Below, piece by piece: positions 23,291-33,334 of a stretch of DNA of 64,000 nt. This stretch comes from an uncultured Christensenellaceae bacterium. GTDB lineage: Bacteria; Bacillota; Clostridia; Christensenellales; UBA3700. The stretch covers positions 99,369 to 163,368 of the forward strand of contig CAJUOK010000003.1 of assembly GCA_910588015.1 (NCBI GenBank), written 5' to 3'. The notes below the pieces were generated by a model. It was given only the letters and a program-made list of their open reading frames with translations, was not told where the DNA came from and ran no database searches. The position numbers and the translations under genes were made by a program. How positions within the stretch are numbered: position 1 is the stretch's first letter; each line of letters opens with the position of its first letter.

Positions 23291-24526
23291 ATGATTCGTA
23301 TTAAGAAACATTTAATAGTTTTATTACTCCTTAGTATCCTTGCGACTCTATCTGTTCTCTCTATGTCCACTACCTTTGTCGCAAATGCGATGAGCGATGA
23401 TTGGTATCCGCCGACTTGCGAATGCAGTTTCGGTGAGTCCTCCGCGACCCTAGCTTCAAAATCAACTGCTATAAACTATGGCAACGGAACAGCATCTTTG
23501 ACCACAACCTATATATTCTCCGCTTCTACGCCCACCGAGCTAACTTGCACTCTCCCTGTCTTTTGTAGGCAATTTGAACTTTCAACTTACGAAGCCTCTT
23601 TACGGTTAAACGGCTCCATAGTTACCCCCGGCTATGGTTACGGGAGTCTCGCGGCGCGATTCTTTGGATGTGAAACATACTCCGATGTCCTTTCGCTGCG
23701 AGAAACATTATCCGAATTAGATTCGAGTATAATGGTTCATCGGTTCATCGTTTCTGCCACGGAGGACACTAGCTTTTCTTTTTCTCTTCAAGAAAAAGAC
23801 CATATCATGCACTCTTTTGGTCGACATTCTTATTCCTCTAATACTCGATTATTTGAAGTAAACATTACCCCCAATTTTCCTGGTTCTTTCCTAGTCTTCG
23901 GCAACAAACCAACCCTTGATACCACCGAATTCTGCAAAGTAGATTATACCGAACTGACACTGAATGAATATATAAGCGAGTCAGTTGAATTCCTAACAGA
24001 GATGACGAACGGCTATGACTGCACAGACATCGTCACGCATAGACTGAACGAATTTCTTTCATCCAACAATCGTATTTCTGATGACCTTTTTCTTGACAGT
24101 GTTTCACTGTCCACATATGGTTTTCTTGACTATACACTTCCGCTTCCCGTGGGTGAATCTACAATAGTAGTCGAACAACCGATGGCGGTTGGATTGAACA
24201 GTCTCTTTACCCCTAGAGTATATGTTGGTAAGATTTATGCCCCGGCACAAACCGCTCCTCTGTCATTCTCCGTAACAACCGAGCAATTTGTTGTTGATTC
24301 CACGCTTACACTGAAAAATAATGCTTACAGCGGAGATGCATCAGAATCGATTACGATTGCATTTTGCGAAGTCCAAAACCCAGACCTCGTCAATGATGCT
24401 GCGCCAGTCAAATGGGAACCTTGGCGCATTGCCGTGGTCAGCGTTTGCGGTGTCATAGGTTTAGCAAGTATAGTCACATTTTTGGTTTTCGTAGTTCCTT
24501 GGAAAAAAATCAAAAGACGAAAATAA
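23291..24526 (+). CDS. Secreted, C-terminally membrane-anchored protein of unknown function
   Basis: A 411-residue type I membrane protein. Residues 1-33 are a signal peptide (KKHLIVLLLLSILATLSVL, then FVANA), and a C-terminal membrane helix (IAVVSVCGVIGLASIVTFLV) ends in KKIKRRK. The ectodomain is Ser/Thr-rich beta-type sequence with Cys pairs near CECSFG, and I recognise no family. AGGAGATTAATT precedes the ATG at 23291. The gene is repressed by the divergent XRE protein by inference from operators. It could be a lysogenic-conversion surface factor, a superinfection-exclusion protein or an inhibitory membrane protein. A terminator follows. Confidence 0.8.
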   Translation: MIRIKKHLIVLLLLSILATLSVLSMSTTFVANAMSDDWYPPTCECSFGESSATLASKSTAINYGNGTASLTTTYIFSASTPTELTCTLPVFCRQFELSTYEASLRLNGSIVTPGYGYGSLAARFFGCETYSDVLSLRETLSELDSSIMVHRFIVSATEDTSFSFSLQEKDHIMHSFGRHSYSSNTRLFEVNITPNFPGSFLVFGNKPTLDTTEFCKVDYTELTLNEYISESVEFLTEMTNGYDCTDIVTHRLNEFLSSNNRISDDLFLDSVSLSTYGFLDYTLPLPVGESTIVVEQPMAVGLNSLFTPRVYVGKIYAPAQTAPLSFSVTTEQFVVDSTLTLKNNAYSGDASESITIAFCEVQNPDLVNDAAPVKWEPWRIAVVSVCGVIGLASIVTFLVFVVPWKKIKRRK

Positions 24527-24557
24527 TCACCGCAAAACGGAATTATATGACAAGTTA

Positions 24558-24587
24558 AAAGCGACCCAGGTGGTCGCTTTCTTTTTC
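24558..24587 (+). terminator. Terminator of the membrane-anchored protein gene
   Basis: AAAGCGACC and GGTCGCTTT around a five-base loop, followed by CTTTTT. Confidence 0.85.
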
Positions 24588-24665
24588 CTATTATGCGGCT
24601 ATAAAGCAGTTGGAGAATTACGAAACCCACCATTGCTATAGTAGAATTTTAGGTTTACATTACAT

Positions 24666-25265
24666 TTAAAAATACTCAATTCTATAAATCATCTCTTTTA
24701 TGGTTGGGAATACTACTTCTCTTTCTTCCCCACGAGCTATCCATATCTTTGATGCAAATTTGTTATTATAGAATTCTTGAAAGCCTTCCAAATCAAACCC
24801 CACCATATTAGGTGGGATATTACAATATAATCTTGTCATACACCCATAAAGTTTGCTTTCAATATAAGAAATTTCTTTATTTTTACTCCAAGAAACGAAA
24901 ATATCATTATAGATTGGCTCAATATGCTTTTTCTTTGTTGGACTTGGATAACCCAAATAACGATAAACCTTTCCATGATAAACTAAACTGCTTACCAAGT
25001 CCCGCTCGTCTTGTGTTGGACATATTTTTTCATCTTGTAGCAACGCAATCAAAGAACTTAATGATCGATAAAAATCCTGGAAGATTGCCGTTTCAGCACT
25101 TGTTTTCTTATTCCCGACATAAGTATTTCCAACCCAATACTCCAAAAATCCTGCAATACCATCACATAAAATCTCAAAGAAATCGTTCCTAATAATTAAC
25201 TTCTTCCTCTGCTCTATATAAGCCTTAACGGCGATTGTATACATTTGTAACGTGCTATAATCCAT
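24666..25265 (-). CDS. Unknown protein, last gene of the defence operon (199 aa)
   Basis: Begins MDYSTLQMYTIAVKAYIEQR. No family recognised and no signal or membrane segment. Mostly helical, with LYCNIPPNMVGFDLEGFQEFY and IWIARGEEREVVFP near the end. It follows the helicase gene by 27 bases on the same strand, and its own base composition is AT-rich like the rest of the operon. It may be an accessory subunit of the McrBC-like system or an unrelated passenger. Confidence 0.7.
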   Translation of the reverse strand: MDYSTLQMYTIAVKAYIEQRKKLIIRNDFFEILCDGIAGFLEYWVGNTYVGNKKTSAETAIFQDFYRSLSSLIALLQDEKICPTQDERDLVSSLVYHGKVYRYLGYPSPTKKKHIEPIYNDIFVSWSKNKEISYIESKLYGCMTRLYCNIPPNMVGFDLEGFQEFYNNKFASKIWIARGEEREVVFPTIKEMIYRIEYF

Positions 25266-25292
25266 ATTTTTTAGCTGACCACTCGCTTTTAA

Positions 25293-28073
25293 TTAAAACC
25301 CTATTCTCCGGGGTCTACCATTCGAAGGCGGAGAATTGATTTCCTCAGTGTGCTGACAAGTCGGGTAATTCGAGCATCCATAGAACTTGCCGAATCTGCC
25401 ACTGCGCTCAACCATAAAACCACCGCATACACGGCACTTTCTAGGATTTTCAAGAACTGCCGTATCATTGACTGTATAATCGCACTGCGGATAGTTGGAA
25501 CAGCCTAGGAAGTATCTATTCCTTTCCTCGTTCTTACGAACCACAAGTCGACCCGTTTTACACCTAGGGCAATCCACCACTGTTGTTATTTTCGAACACT
25601 CTCCTATCTCAATAGTAATGTTCGGATTATTCTTCAAATCCTCGAAAAAGACGGAAGGTTTATTGTTGTCCGTTAACACTATAAACCGATTCTTTGTTCG
25701 AGTCATAGCAACATAGAAAAGCCTGCGTTCCTCGCCAAATAAATAATTATCGGCATTACTCAAAACTAGTTCGAGCATTGGGTCATCGGAGATTTTGTTG
25801 GGGAAGCCAAGCGTAGAGTTCTGGAAATTCAGCAATATGACATTGTCTGCTTCCAGTCCCTTTGCCCTATGAACAGTCAAGAACGATATCGGTGTATTTG
25901 GTGATTTCTTGTAAACATAGCGTTCTGATGCCTTACTCCTACGCTCATAAAACAAACCAGACGCATCAAGCATTTCCGAATCATATGCGGTTCGTCCAAG
26001 CAAAAGAATGGACTGCCCTTCATAGTTTTTTACGAGTTCGGTTATAGCTTTATCCAAAGCTCTAAAGGGATTATCATCGTACATCCAAAAAGTGATGGGA
26101 TGGTTTAAGTGCTTAGATGATACTAGGTTCTTCTGCATTTGGCGTGGATTCATTTGAATAAATGCTCCCGCCACATTTATTAGTTCCTGCGAATTACGAT
26201 ATGTACGCTCGAGCTTCATTATCGATGTTTTGCCACTGTAATATTTGTTGAAGTCTGTAAACAAGGAAATGTCGCTTCCTGCAAATCTATAAATAGACTG
26301 CCAGTCATCACCTACACACAGTAGTTTGGCATGTGTTTGGTCTAGGATTGCCTTCACCAACTTATAACGAGCGACAGAAATATCTTGATATTCGTCTATG
26401 ATGACATACTTGTACGGTGCAACCTTAAACCCAGTCCGTATAGCTTCTGCTGCCATATTAATCATATCCGAAAAGTCAATCATATGATTTTCTTCAAGAT
26501 ACCTGTCGTAGGCTTCAAGCAAAGGTTTTATAAGCAACACAAACAGCGCAATGCGCCTTTGAAAGTACGAGTTCAAATACCGCGATTTCTTTTCCCTTAA
26601 TTTTTCCAATTCCGCTATGCGATATGCGTTGGATTTAAATAAAGCCAAAAACGTGCCGCAGAGCTTCTTAAACTCTGAAAAGTAAGCATCTGATTGCGTT
26701 TTATAGATTGAGTCGAAAACCTCACGATAGTCCACCTCTTTCAGCTTGACTCCGTTCTGTCGCAACAACGCTTCCAACTTTTCTAAAAGCACACCTTGGC
26801 TTGAATAGTACGAATAGGTCTCTATAAGTTTTGTGCCATTTATGCGGTGTTGTTGCCGTTTCCAAGCCATACCTTCGAGGTACTTCTTCTCTTCTATGTC
26901 GGAAAGCCACGGGAGCTTGCCGTTTTTATTTACGCCGAAATGCTCGATGAAAATATCGTAATCCGGCAAATAAAAGTCTGGTCTATATACCTTGAAATTC
27001 GCATCGTTGGTTTGGTAGGGATATTTTGACTCGTACTCGTACCGCACCCCGTTAAGGAATAGAAAGTTTGCAATGCTCACTTCCTCAAGGCTCTTTACTC
27101 TCTCACCGCGGAGCGTATGCTTCGACTCACGGTTCTCCGCCACTGAAGAATCGACAAGCTGCGTTCTATCGAACTTGGACTTTATGGTTTCAAAGTCCAT
27201 TCCCTTCTCGTAAGCATAGGCTTCGCCCAAAGAGTCGAAGTTGTCCATATTTGCAGGGATATGTAGATAGTACGCAAAATACTCAAGAAGCAGTTTGATG
27301 GTTTCAGGCTGCTTCAACAGTTCCTTTTCAAAATACTGGTTCACAAACTTCGAGGTATCTTCCAACACATCCAGGCTTTCGTTCCTCGCCTTTTTAAGCG
27401 TGTCCAAACCGAGCTTATGGAAGGTTGTTGCTGTGATAGGAATACCGAGTCTGTTAGATATACGCTCGGTCATTTCATCGGCTGATTTCCTAGTAAACGC
27501 AATCAGCAGAATTTCGCCAGGAGCGACCTTTTTTACTTCGCAAAGGTATTTGACCTTCCCCGAAATCGTGAGCGTTTTACCGCTTCCTGCGCCCGCCAGA
27601 ACGAGCGTATTGTCCTCGGCGGAAACTACCACATCTTGCTGCTGCGAATCTAGGCTTTTTCCATCGATATTCGCAAGTAAAACGAACTGTCTTTTTTTCT
27701 CCGCAGCAACGAACTCTGCGTTCCATTTGGAGAAGATATTATTAAGGTTTCCGTATGTTTGCTTGAAGCTATTAACGAGCCGATTAGTTTCCGTTTCTGC
27801 GTAATAATGCAGTTGCTTGAACTCTTGGTAGGTCGGCTTCCATTCTTCTTGAATCGCCTTTATCTGCGAACCGCAAACATACCCCTGGACTTTTAAACTT
27901 TGGATGGCAGCAGAAAAAGCACCGCAGATGCCTTGAATCCTTTCCAAGTGTTCTGCCGCGATAGCAATTTGGAGAGCCTTTAGCTTCTTGGCTTTTACGG
28001 CTCTCCAAATCAACACAGCAATAACAACTAGTGCTACTGCTCCTATTCCTAACCCAATGTAGAGACCTATCAT
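25293..28073 (-). CDS. Membrane-anchored UvrD/HelIV-like helicase with two zinc ribbons
   Basis: A 926-residue superfamily 1 helicase. An N-terminal membrane helix (IGLGIGAVALVVIAVLIW, 6-23) is followed by a coiled region. Walker A AGAGSGKT is at 160-167, motif Ia is LLIAFTRKSADEM, motif II YVIIDEYQDIS, and FLTVHRAKGLEADNVILL and YVAMTRTKNRF are motifs V/VI. Between about 330 and 440 is a segment with FEYESKYPYQ- and DYDIFIEHFG-like features of an inserted nuclease-like domain, as in helicase IV relatives. Two topoisomerase-type C4 zinc ribbons (CPRCKTG...CSNYPQC and CRVCGGF...CSNYPTC) close the protein. Located next to McrC, it probably acts in the same defence operon. Confidence 0.88.
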   Translation of the reverse strand: MIGLYIGLGIGAVALVVIAVLIWRAVKAKKLKALQIAIAAEHLERIQGICGAFSAAIQSLKVQGYVCGSQIKAIQEEWKPTYQEFKQLHYYAETETNRLVNSFKQTYGNLNNIFSKWNAEFVAAEKKRQFVLLANIDGKSLDSQQQDVVVSAEDNTLVLAGAGSGKTLTISGKVKYLCEVKKVAPGEILLIAFTRKSADEMTERISNRLGIPITATTFHKLGLDTLKKARNESLDVLEDTSKFVNQYFEKELLKQPETIKLLLEYFAYYLHIPANMDNFDSLGEAYAYEKGMDFETIKSKFDRTQLVDSSVAENRESKHTLRGERVKSLEEVSIANFLFLNGVRYEYESKYPYQTNDANFKVYRPDFYLPDYDIFIEHFGVNKNGKLPWLSDIEEKKYLEGMAWKRQQHRINGTKLIETYSYYSSQGVLLEKLEALLRQNGVKLKEVDYREVFDSIYKTQSDAYFSEFKKLCGTFLALFKSNAYRIAELEKLREKKSRYLNSYFQRRIALFVLLIKPLLEAYDRYLEENHMIDFSDMINMAAEAIRTGFKVAPYKYVIIDEYQDISVARYKLVKAILDQTHAKLLCVGDDWQSIYRFAGSDISLFTDFNKYYSGKTSIMKLERTYRNSQELINVAGAFIQMNPRQMQKNLVSSKHLNHPITFWMYDDNPFRALDKAITELVKNYEGQSILLLGRTAYDSEMLDASGLFYERRSKASERYVYKKSPNTPISFLTVHRAKGLEADNVILLNFQNSTLGFPNKISDDPMLELVLSNADNYLFGEERRLFYVAMTRTKNRFIVLTDNNKPSVFFEDLKNNPNITIEIGECSKITTVVDCPRCKTGRLVVRKNEERNRYFLGCSNYPQCDYTVNDTAVLENPRKCRVCGGFMVERSGRFGKFYGCSNYPTCQHTEEINSPPSNGRPRRIGF

Positions 28074-28083
28074 TTAACTCCTA

Positions 28084-29469
28084 TTACTCAAAAATCTGTT
28101 TTATGGCTTTACGCAAGTTTTCAGCAGTTTTATTAGAATCATCTTCAAATATAAACGGAAGCCTTACAAGGTAAAGCTGAATTTTGGAATGTCCATCCCC
28201 CATATGCACTTTACCCGTAACTGGATGTGGCTCAATGTCTTCATATCTAAACATAGGATACAGCAAATAGACTTTTTTTAACCCACGTTTTTCTGCATAT
28301 GTCAACACTTGATAAATATCAGCCGTAGAAACTTTGGTGCTTATTATCGTATCAAAATTGCTATTGCCCTCAAATCTATCAAGCATTTTGTATTTTGTAT
28401 CAAGAACGAAGACACCTTTTTCCTTATGTTCTACCAGAATGTCGTGTCGCATCGTCAGTGCTTTTCCGTAGGATTGCCCTGCATACTCTACTTCTTCGAA
28501 CACAGACATCTCGCTTGCTTGCAATGTAACTTTAGCTTCGCCGTGAAGAACGTGGTGCATAAAGCCACCAATAAAGCCTTCAAACAATATTTCCGTAGGA
28601 AACATAAAGCAAAATGACTCGTTGTTGTCGACATTGTAAGATGAAGTTTTATTCAGCAAAAACATCTTACTCATACTCAAAATAATCGAGTAATGCCTAT
28701 GAAGACGGCTCAAGCGCACAGTATCGCAATCGTGCGGTGTACACCTAATATCCGAGACATCGTTCAACTTCATCAAAATGTGACGGACTGCCTTTTGATT
28801 TTTTGGTGAGAGGTTTTCACTCATTAAACCTTTACAAGTGTACTTGATAATTCGGTTTAATACGTTGTCAAATTCGAAATTTGAGTATGTACATTGGAAC
28901 TTGTCCAGTTGCCCGTTGGGATACTTCCGCGTGAAGTAATCCTTGAAATCAACTTTACCTTTAATCGCAGAACAGTCTTCTGTCTGTTCTTCATATCGGT
29001 AAAATAAGCCACGGTCTAATGCGTTCTTAACATACCGCACATAAAGCGTTATAAACAGCTCACGGAGGTCATTACAATCCTCGAATTCGCTGTCAATGCT
29101 TATGTATGGATAATCCATTTTCCCACAGTACTCAATCCATCTTACTAAATTTTTCATAAGGTGATGGAGGTCTAATTCATCTCTTTCGTTGTCTCCACTG
29201 TCCGTTCGAAAGACTTTTGGAAAAATGTTAAGCTGTTGTCCTTTGAATACTATCGTACCGATATAGTTGTTGGTTCTAATGCCCCTTGCACCCTTCATTT
29301 CAAGGAACTGCTGCGAACTCGTTACTTGACCATCATCATAGAACACCGAACGTTGCTCCCAGTTAAGTTGCAAAAAGGTAGCCAACTCATCAAGTGATGC
29401 TTGGCTTCGCCACTCTGCCGGGAGCTTTGAAAGTCCTATTAGTGATTCTTCAAAGTAATTGAGTATCAT
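28084..29469 (-). CDS. mcrC: McrC-like PD-(D/E)XK nuclease subunit
   Basis: The 461-residue cleavage subunit of an McrBC-type enzyme. The N-terminal part binds the McrB ring (begins MILNYFEESLIGLSKLP). The nuclease core is RHDILVEHKEKGVFVLDTKYK, whose D and D-T-K residues form the metal site. The length fits McrC of LlaJI-like systems. I chose the ATG at 29469; an in-frame TTG three bases earlier also exists. It sits 12 bases after mcrB. Confidence 0.88.
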   Translation of the reverse strand: MILNYFEESLIGLSKLPAEWRSQASLDELATFLQLNWEQRSVFYDDGQVTSSQQFLEMKGARGIRTNNYIGTIVFKGQQLNIFPKVFRTDSGDNERDELDLHHLMKNLVRWIEYCGKMDYPYISIDSEFEDCNDLRELFITLYVRYVKNALDRGLFYRYEEQTEDCSAIKGKVDFKDYFTRKYPNGQLDKFQCTYSNFEFDNVLNRIIKYTCKGLMSENLSPKNQKAVRHILMKLNDVSDIRCTPHDCDTVRLSRLHRHYSIILSMSKMFLLNKTSSYNVDNNESFCFMFPTEILFEGFIGGFMHHVLHGEAKVTLQASEMSVFEEVEYAGQSYGKALTMRHDILVEHKEKGVFVLDTKYKMLDRFEGNSNFDTIISTKVSTADIYQVLTYAEKRGLKKVYLLYPMFRYEDIEPHPVTGKVHMGDGHSKIQLYLVRLPFIFEDDSNKTAENLRKAIKQIFE

Positions 29470-29481
29470 CAATTCTTACCA

Positions 29482-32016
29482 TTAACCTTTTTTAACAAGT
29501 TTCATTCTGCCAACTGTATTGTCCGCAATATCGAAGTCGTACCCTTCCACCGCTTTTTTAATTTGCTCTTTTACCTTCTTTGCATTGTCATAGAAATACT
29601 CATAAAGCAAAGGTATGATTGCATTGTTCATTATTTCGCATAAATCATCCTTTGTCTTTCCAATAAAGTATGCATGTCCTATAAGCAAATCTGTGCTATC
29701 CAAGGCTTCTACCAAACCTTTATTCAGCCTTTCCAATACTGTTTTTAAAGTCGTATCTGCCACGGTTGAATAATCGGGTGTAATTTCTATGAATTGGAAC
29801 CGCCTTCTCAACGCAGCATCTATCAAAGAAATTGACTTGTCTGCGCTATTCATCGTTCCTATAATGTAAAGGTTGTTGGGAACAGCAAACGACTCACCCG
29901 AAGGAAGCGTAACACTTATTGCGTTGACTTCGCCCCATCTTTTGTCATCTTCTATGAGCGTGATTAATTCACCGAAAACTTTAGAGATATTTGCCCTATT
30001 AATTTCGTCTATGATTATTACGTAGTCGTTTGTCTCATCCATCATAGCTTTATCTGCTATGCGTTTGAACACTCCGTCTATGGTTTTAAACTCCATTTTT
30101 TCAGACGAGGTATCGGGGCGCAAGCCTTGTATGAATTCCTCATATCCATAGCTTTGATGGAATGTCGTAAACACAATTTGCCCAGTCTTTATCAACTCTT
30201 TATAACGGCTCATCAATGCCGCCCTTTCTTCCGCTGATTTTTGAGCTGTGTCTATCTCTCTATCCTCAATTATTGCTAACGCATATTCAGCAGTCGAGTA
30301 TGTTTTACCAGTGCCGGGCGCACCATACAGAATGCTATTCAACGGATGGGTTTTATTTGCCCTCGGCGCTCTATCAATTAAGACATACTTCTCTTTACTA
30401 TTCTCCTGCTCATCTAACTCAACTACTCTATTGTGGAGAATATCGAAAATAACGGACTTATATTCGTTTAACGAGAAAATAGAACGGGTCGCATAGAAGG
30501 CTTTATGCAAGTCGTGCGGAAGGTCTTGATATGCAACATCCTTCAGCCACTTCACATTTTTATTATGCGCATAGTCTGCATCTTGATTTGGAGTCTCCTG
30601 GGTAAAATAATATTCCGAAGTAATTTGACCTATATGCGCAGACTTTCCATCTCCAAAAACGACATAATCACCAACTTTGAGCTTATCCAAAAAACTCCAA
30701 ATTTGACTTACATCTTGTCCACGTCCACGGGTCGTTTTTTCGGGATACTTCTCATCATAAAGCACACCCAATTCTTCTTTGGATGCAATATGGCTTAAAT
30801 CACCAAGGATACCCCACCCAATGCAGATATGCGGATTAGTTGGATTTAAAGCATCATTCAAATTGGTTATGTGCAACCCCATTACATTGTGTTCTAGGAT
30901 TTCATAGAATTCATCACCTTTGGAGTTTGCACCCTCACCATTTTCAAAGACTGTATGGTTTGTATCGCTGAACGGAACTCTAATCATATCTCCCTCCATA
31001 GCTTTTTCTTTATCGATTACTTGCGAAATATAGTCAAACATTAACTCGCCTAGTCGCTCATTATGCAAATAAAAATAGGCAGCAACCAAACGGTCAAGGG
31101 TAATAAACGGAGCAAAACACCCAAACGGAATATCGCTTACATATTCTTTTAAGGAGTTCTTCGGTGCTTCACTTATTCCAAAGCAATGATTATATAGTGT
31201 TTTAATCAGCGCAGTTGGCGTTGCTTTATAAACTTCAACCTTTGGAAAGATTTCAAACAATCCTTTCCGTATATCACAGAGATAATTGTAAAAATCTGCG
31301 TTCTGCCGTGGAGAACCTCCCATAATAGGGGCTGCACTCATTCCCTTTCCGTTTTCAGCAATATAATTTATGAAATTGATGTGTTTCGGGATATACCTTA
31401 ATATTGACTTCTTCTCACCAAACTGAAATATCGGTGTATCATTGAGACAGTTAAATAAGCTACTTAAATATACCGCCCCACTTTCAATCTTAACCCGTGT
31501 CTTTGGAACTGTTGAGTCGACATCGTATATTCTTTCGCCAACCAGTCTAGTGACCAAATTATCCGTTAATTCATCGTAACTTTCCAAAGGCGAAAGGTAT
31601 TCATAGCATTCCGCACATGTGATAAACCTTTCGGATTCATCGATATTTAGCTTTGCCATTTTTGAAAAGACAATAGATAAAAGCACTACAGGTTTAAGGT
31701 TTATTGCTTCATCCCTTGTTGTATTGCGTTTTGCAATTATCTCTAAAACAAATTCACTGTAATCGAAAAGTCCTAGTCTATACAGCAAAGCAGAATCACT
31801 CAATTGCCCATTGGGTCCAATGATACCGACATTGCGGGCAAAGGTTATCCTTGAACTCGCATTTCCGTCTAATGGAAAAAAGGATTTGATTGCTGAACCG
31901 TCAACCTCTTTCCCAGACTTTTTAATTTTCGATACTACCCCGATAAATTCGTCCACAAAGTTTTTTGTTATGTAGAACCTATTGTCGAGATACCATGCAT
32001 ATTGGTAGTTTCGCAT
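29482..32016 (-). CDS. mcrB: McrB-like GTPase with an EVE/PUA-like middle domain
   Basis: An 844-residue AAA+ protein. The motor at about 560-844 has Walker A GAPGTGKT (565-572), Walker B YVIIIDEINRANISKVFGEL and the McrB signature IIGTMNSADKS (720-730), followed by LRRRFQF. Before it, about 400-520, lies HICIGWGILGDLSH, KLKVGDYVVFGDGKSAHIGQ and YYFTQETP, the pattern of an EVE/PUA-like domain that reads modified bases in some McrB proteins. The first 390 residues are a separate unknown domain. It probably translocates and recruits McrC to cut. Whether it targets methylated or unmethylated DNA is not fixed; the linked methylase favours an LlaJI-like system. Confidence 0.88.
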   Translation of the reverse strand: MRNYQYAWYLDNRFYITKNFVDEFIGVVSKIKKSGKEVDGSAIKSFFPLDGNASSRITFARNVGIIGPNGQLSDSALLYRLGLFDYSEFVLEIIAKRNTTRDEAINLKPVVLLSIVFSKMAKLNIDESERFITCAECYEYLSPLESYDELTDNLVTRLVGERIYDVDSTVPKTRVKIESGAVYLSSLFNCLNDTPIFQFGEKKSILRYIPKHINFINYIAENGKGMSAAPIMGGSPRQNADFYNYLCDIRKGLFEIFPKVEVYKATPTALIKTLYNHCFGISEAPKNSLKEYVSDIPFGCFAPFITLDRLVAAYFYLHNERLGELMFDYISQVIDKEKAMEGDMIRVPFSDTNHTVFENGEGANSKGDEFYEILEHNVMGLHITNLNDALNPTNPHICIGWGILGDLSHIASKEELGVLYDEKYPEKTTRGRGQDVSQIWSFLDKLKVGDYVVFGDGKSAHIGQITSEYYFTQETPNQDADYAHNKNVKWLKDVAYQDLPHDLHKAFYATRSIFSLNEYKSVIFDILHNRVVELDEQENSKEKYVLIDRAPRANKTHPLNSILYGAPGTGKTYSTAEYALAIIEDREIDTAQKSAEERAALMSRYKELIKTGQIVFTTFHQSYGYEEFIQGLRPDTSSEKMEFKTIDGVFKRIADKAMMDETNDYVIIIDEINRANISKVFGELITLIEDDKRWGEVNAISVTLPSGESFAVPNNLYIIGTMNSADKSISLIDAALRRRFQFIEITPDYSTVADTTLKTVLERLNKGLVEALDSTDLLIGHAYFIGKTKDDLCEIMNNAIIPLLYEYFYDNAKKVKEQIKKAVEGYDFDIADNTVGRMKLVKKG

Positions 32017-32018
32017 TG

Positions 32019-33110
32019 TCAGTCTCCCAATTTTACATATTTCAAAATTTGCAAAATCAATGCCTTAAGTACAGGCACTGCGATTGAATTGCCCGACTGC
32101 CTATACATAATTCTGTCTTCATTGACAATTTTAAAGTCTTTAAATCCCATAAGCCTTAAGCACTCATCGGGTGTAAGTTTCCTTGCAACTGCATCCTCAC
32201 CATTATACTTTCCAACATAAATATTAGGGTTTGTATAATGGGACGGCTTCGGCTTTTCAATTCTAAAATCTCCAGACCAGTTAATTTGCTGCACCGCCGT
32301 TTGACATCCAATAATGTCCCTATTTACTCTAGCTTTCCCTTGGTTACGTTCCCACTCCGTTACCCACTTGAATCCTTTTTCAGGAAGATAATATTCATCG
32401 GGAACATCTGCATCCAAATAAGCAGTTGCTTTTTTCGACAGAGGTTTTCTTTCTGGAAATTCAAAGCTAGTTATTCCTAACTCTTTTCTAATGCCAACCA
32501 CAAATATCCTCTTGCGCATTTGCGGTAAATCATAATACTGTGCATCAAGTACCTTGTAAAAAATTTGATAGTTTAACGAATCGAAAACCTCACTGATAGT
32601 TTTCCATGTGCGACCAGAATCGTGACTCAACAAGCCTCTAACATTTTCGTAGATGAATACCTTTGGCTTTATTTCACTTACAAGCCTTGCGTATTCGTAA
32701 AACAATGTACCTCTCGTATCTTCCAACCCACGCTTTTTCCCATAGGTTGAAAAACTTTGACAAGGGCTGCCGCCAACGAATAAATCTACTTTACCCGCAT
32801 AAGGAATACCGCTTAAAAACCGAACATCCTCGTACCAATTATCCTCGGTTATTTTATAGTTGGCGAAATAAGACTTCTTTACGTAGTTGATTTTTCCCGT
32901 TTGGTCGTACAGTTCTTCTATAACCTGTTTTTGAGTTTTCCCAGTTTTCTTGCTTTCATTTTTGATAATGTCAAGCAACTCCTCTTGAGACTGCTTTAAA
33001 TATCTCTCGCCGTTATCACACGCAAACACGATATTGTGTTCCAGTCCAAGCTGTTTGAATGCTTGTTCAACAGCCCCAATCCCACTAAAAGCCGTAGCTA
33101 ATTTTATCAT
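32019..33110 (-). CDS. C5-cytosine methyltransferase of the defence operon
   Basis: A 363-residue enzyme with FSGIGAVEQAF (motif I), VGGSPCQSFSTYGKKRG (motif IV with the catalytic Cys), YENVRGLL (VI), PQMRKRIFVVG (VIII), LTPDECLRLMGF (IX) and RQSGNSIAVPV (X). Unlike the 803-residue phage methylase it has one short recognition region (about 210-300). It lies immediately before mcrB and overlaps the regulator by four bases. It should mark host DNA so that the linked nuclease spares it. Confidence 0.92.
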   Translation of the reverse strand: MIKLATAFSGIGAVEQAFKQLGLEHNIVFACDNGERYLKQSQEELLDIIKNESKKTGKTQKQVIEELYDQTGKINYVKKSYFANYKITEDNWYEDVRFLSGIPYAGKVDLFVGGSPCQSFSTYGKKRGLEDTRGTLFYEYARLVSEIKPKVFIYENVRGLLSHDSGRTWKTISEVFDSLNYQIFYKVLDAQYYDLPQMRKRIFVVGIRKELGITSFEFPERKPLSKKATAYLDADVPDEYYLPEKGFKWVTEWERNQGKARVNRDIIGCQTAVQQINWSGDFRIEKPKPSHYTNPNIYVGKYNGEDAVARKLTPDECLRLMGFKDFKIVNEDRIMYRQSGNSIAVPVLKALILQILKYVKLGD

Positions 33111-33304
33111 TTCGTCTCCTCAAATTCAATACCTTTTTCTCGACAGAAGGCTTCGAACTTTTTTTCCGATATAAATTGTGGGTCTATACCTTGCGTTTCC
33201 CATCTTGCAACGGTAACTTGGGACACCCCTATTTCCTTGGCTAGCTTCTCTTGACTGAGGAACAGCTTCGCTCGAACTATCTTTACCTTATCAGCAAATG
33301 TCAT
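33107..33304 (-). CDS. XRE-type controller protein
   Basis: A 65-residue helix-turn-helix protein (FLSQEKLAKEIGVSQVTVARWETQG) with no other domain. It is the first gene of the methylase/McrBC operon, as controller (C) proteins are in many restriction systems, and it overlaps the methylase by four bases. It would delay nuclease expression until methylation is done. Confidence 0.83.
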   Translation of the reverse strand: MTFADKVKIVRAKLFLSQEKLAKEIGVSQVTVARWETQGIDPQFISEKKFEAFCREKGIEFEETK

Positions 33305-33334
33305 TTAATATACCTCGATGTCATTGTATATCGT

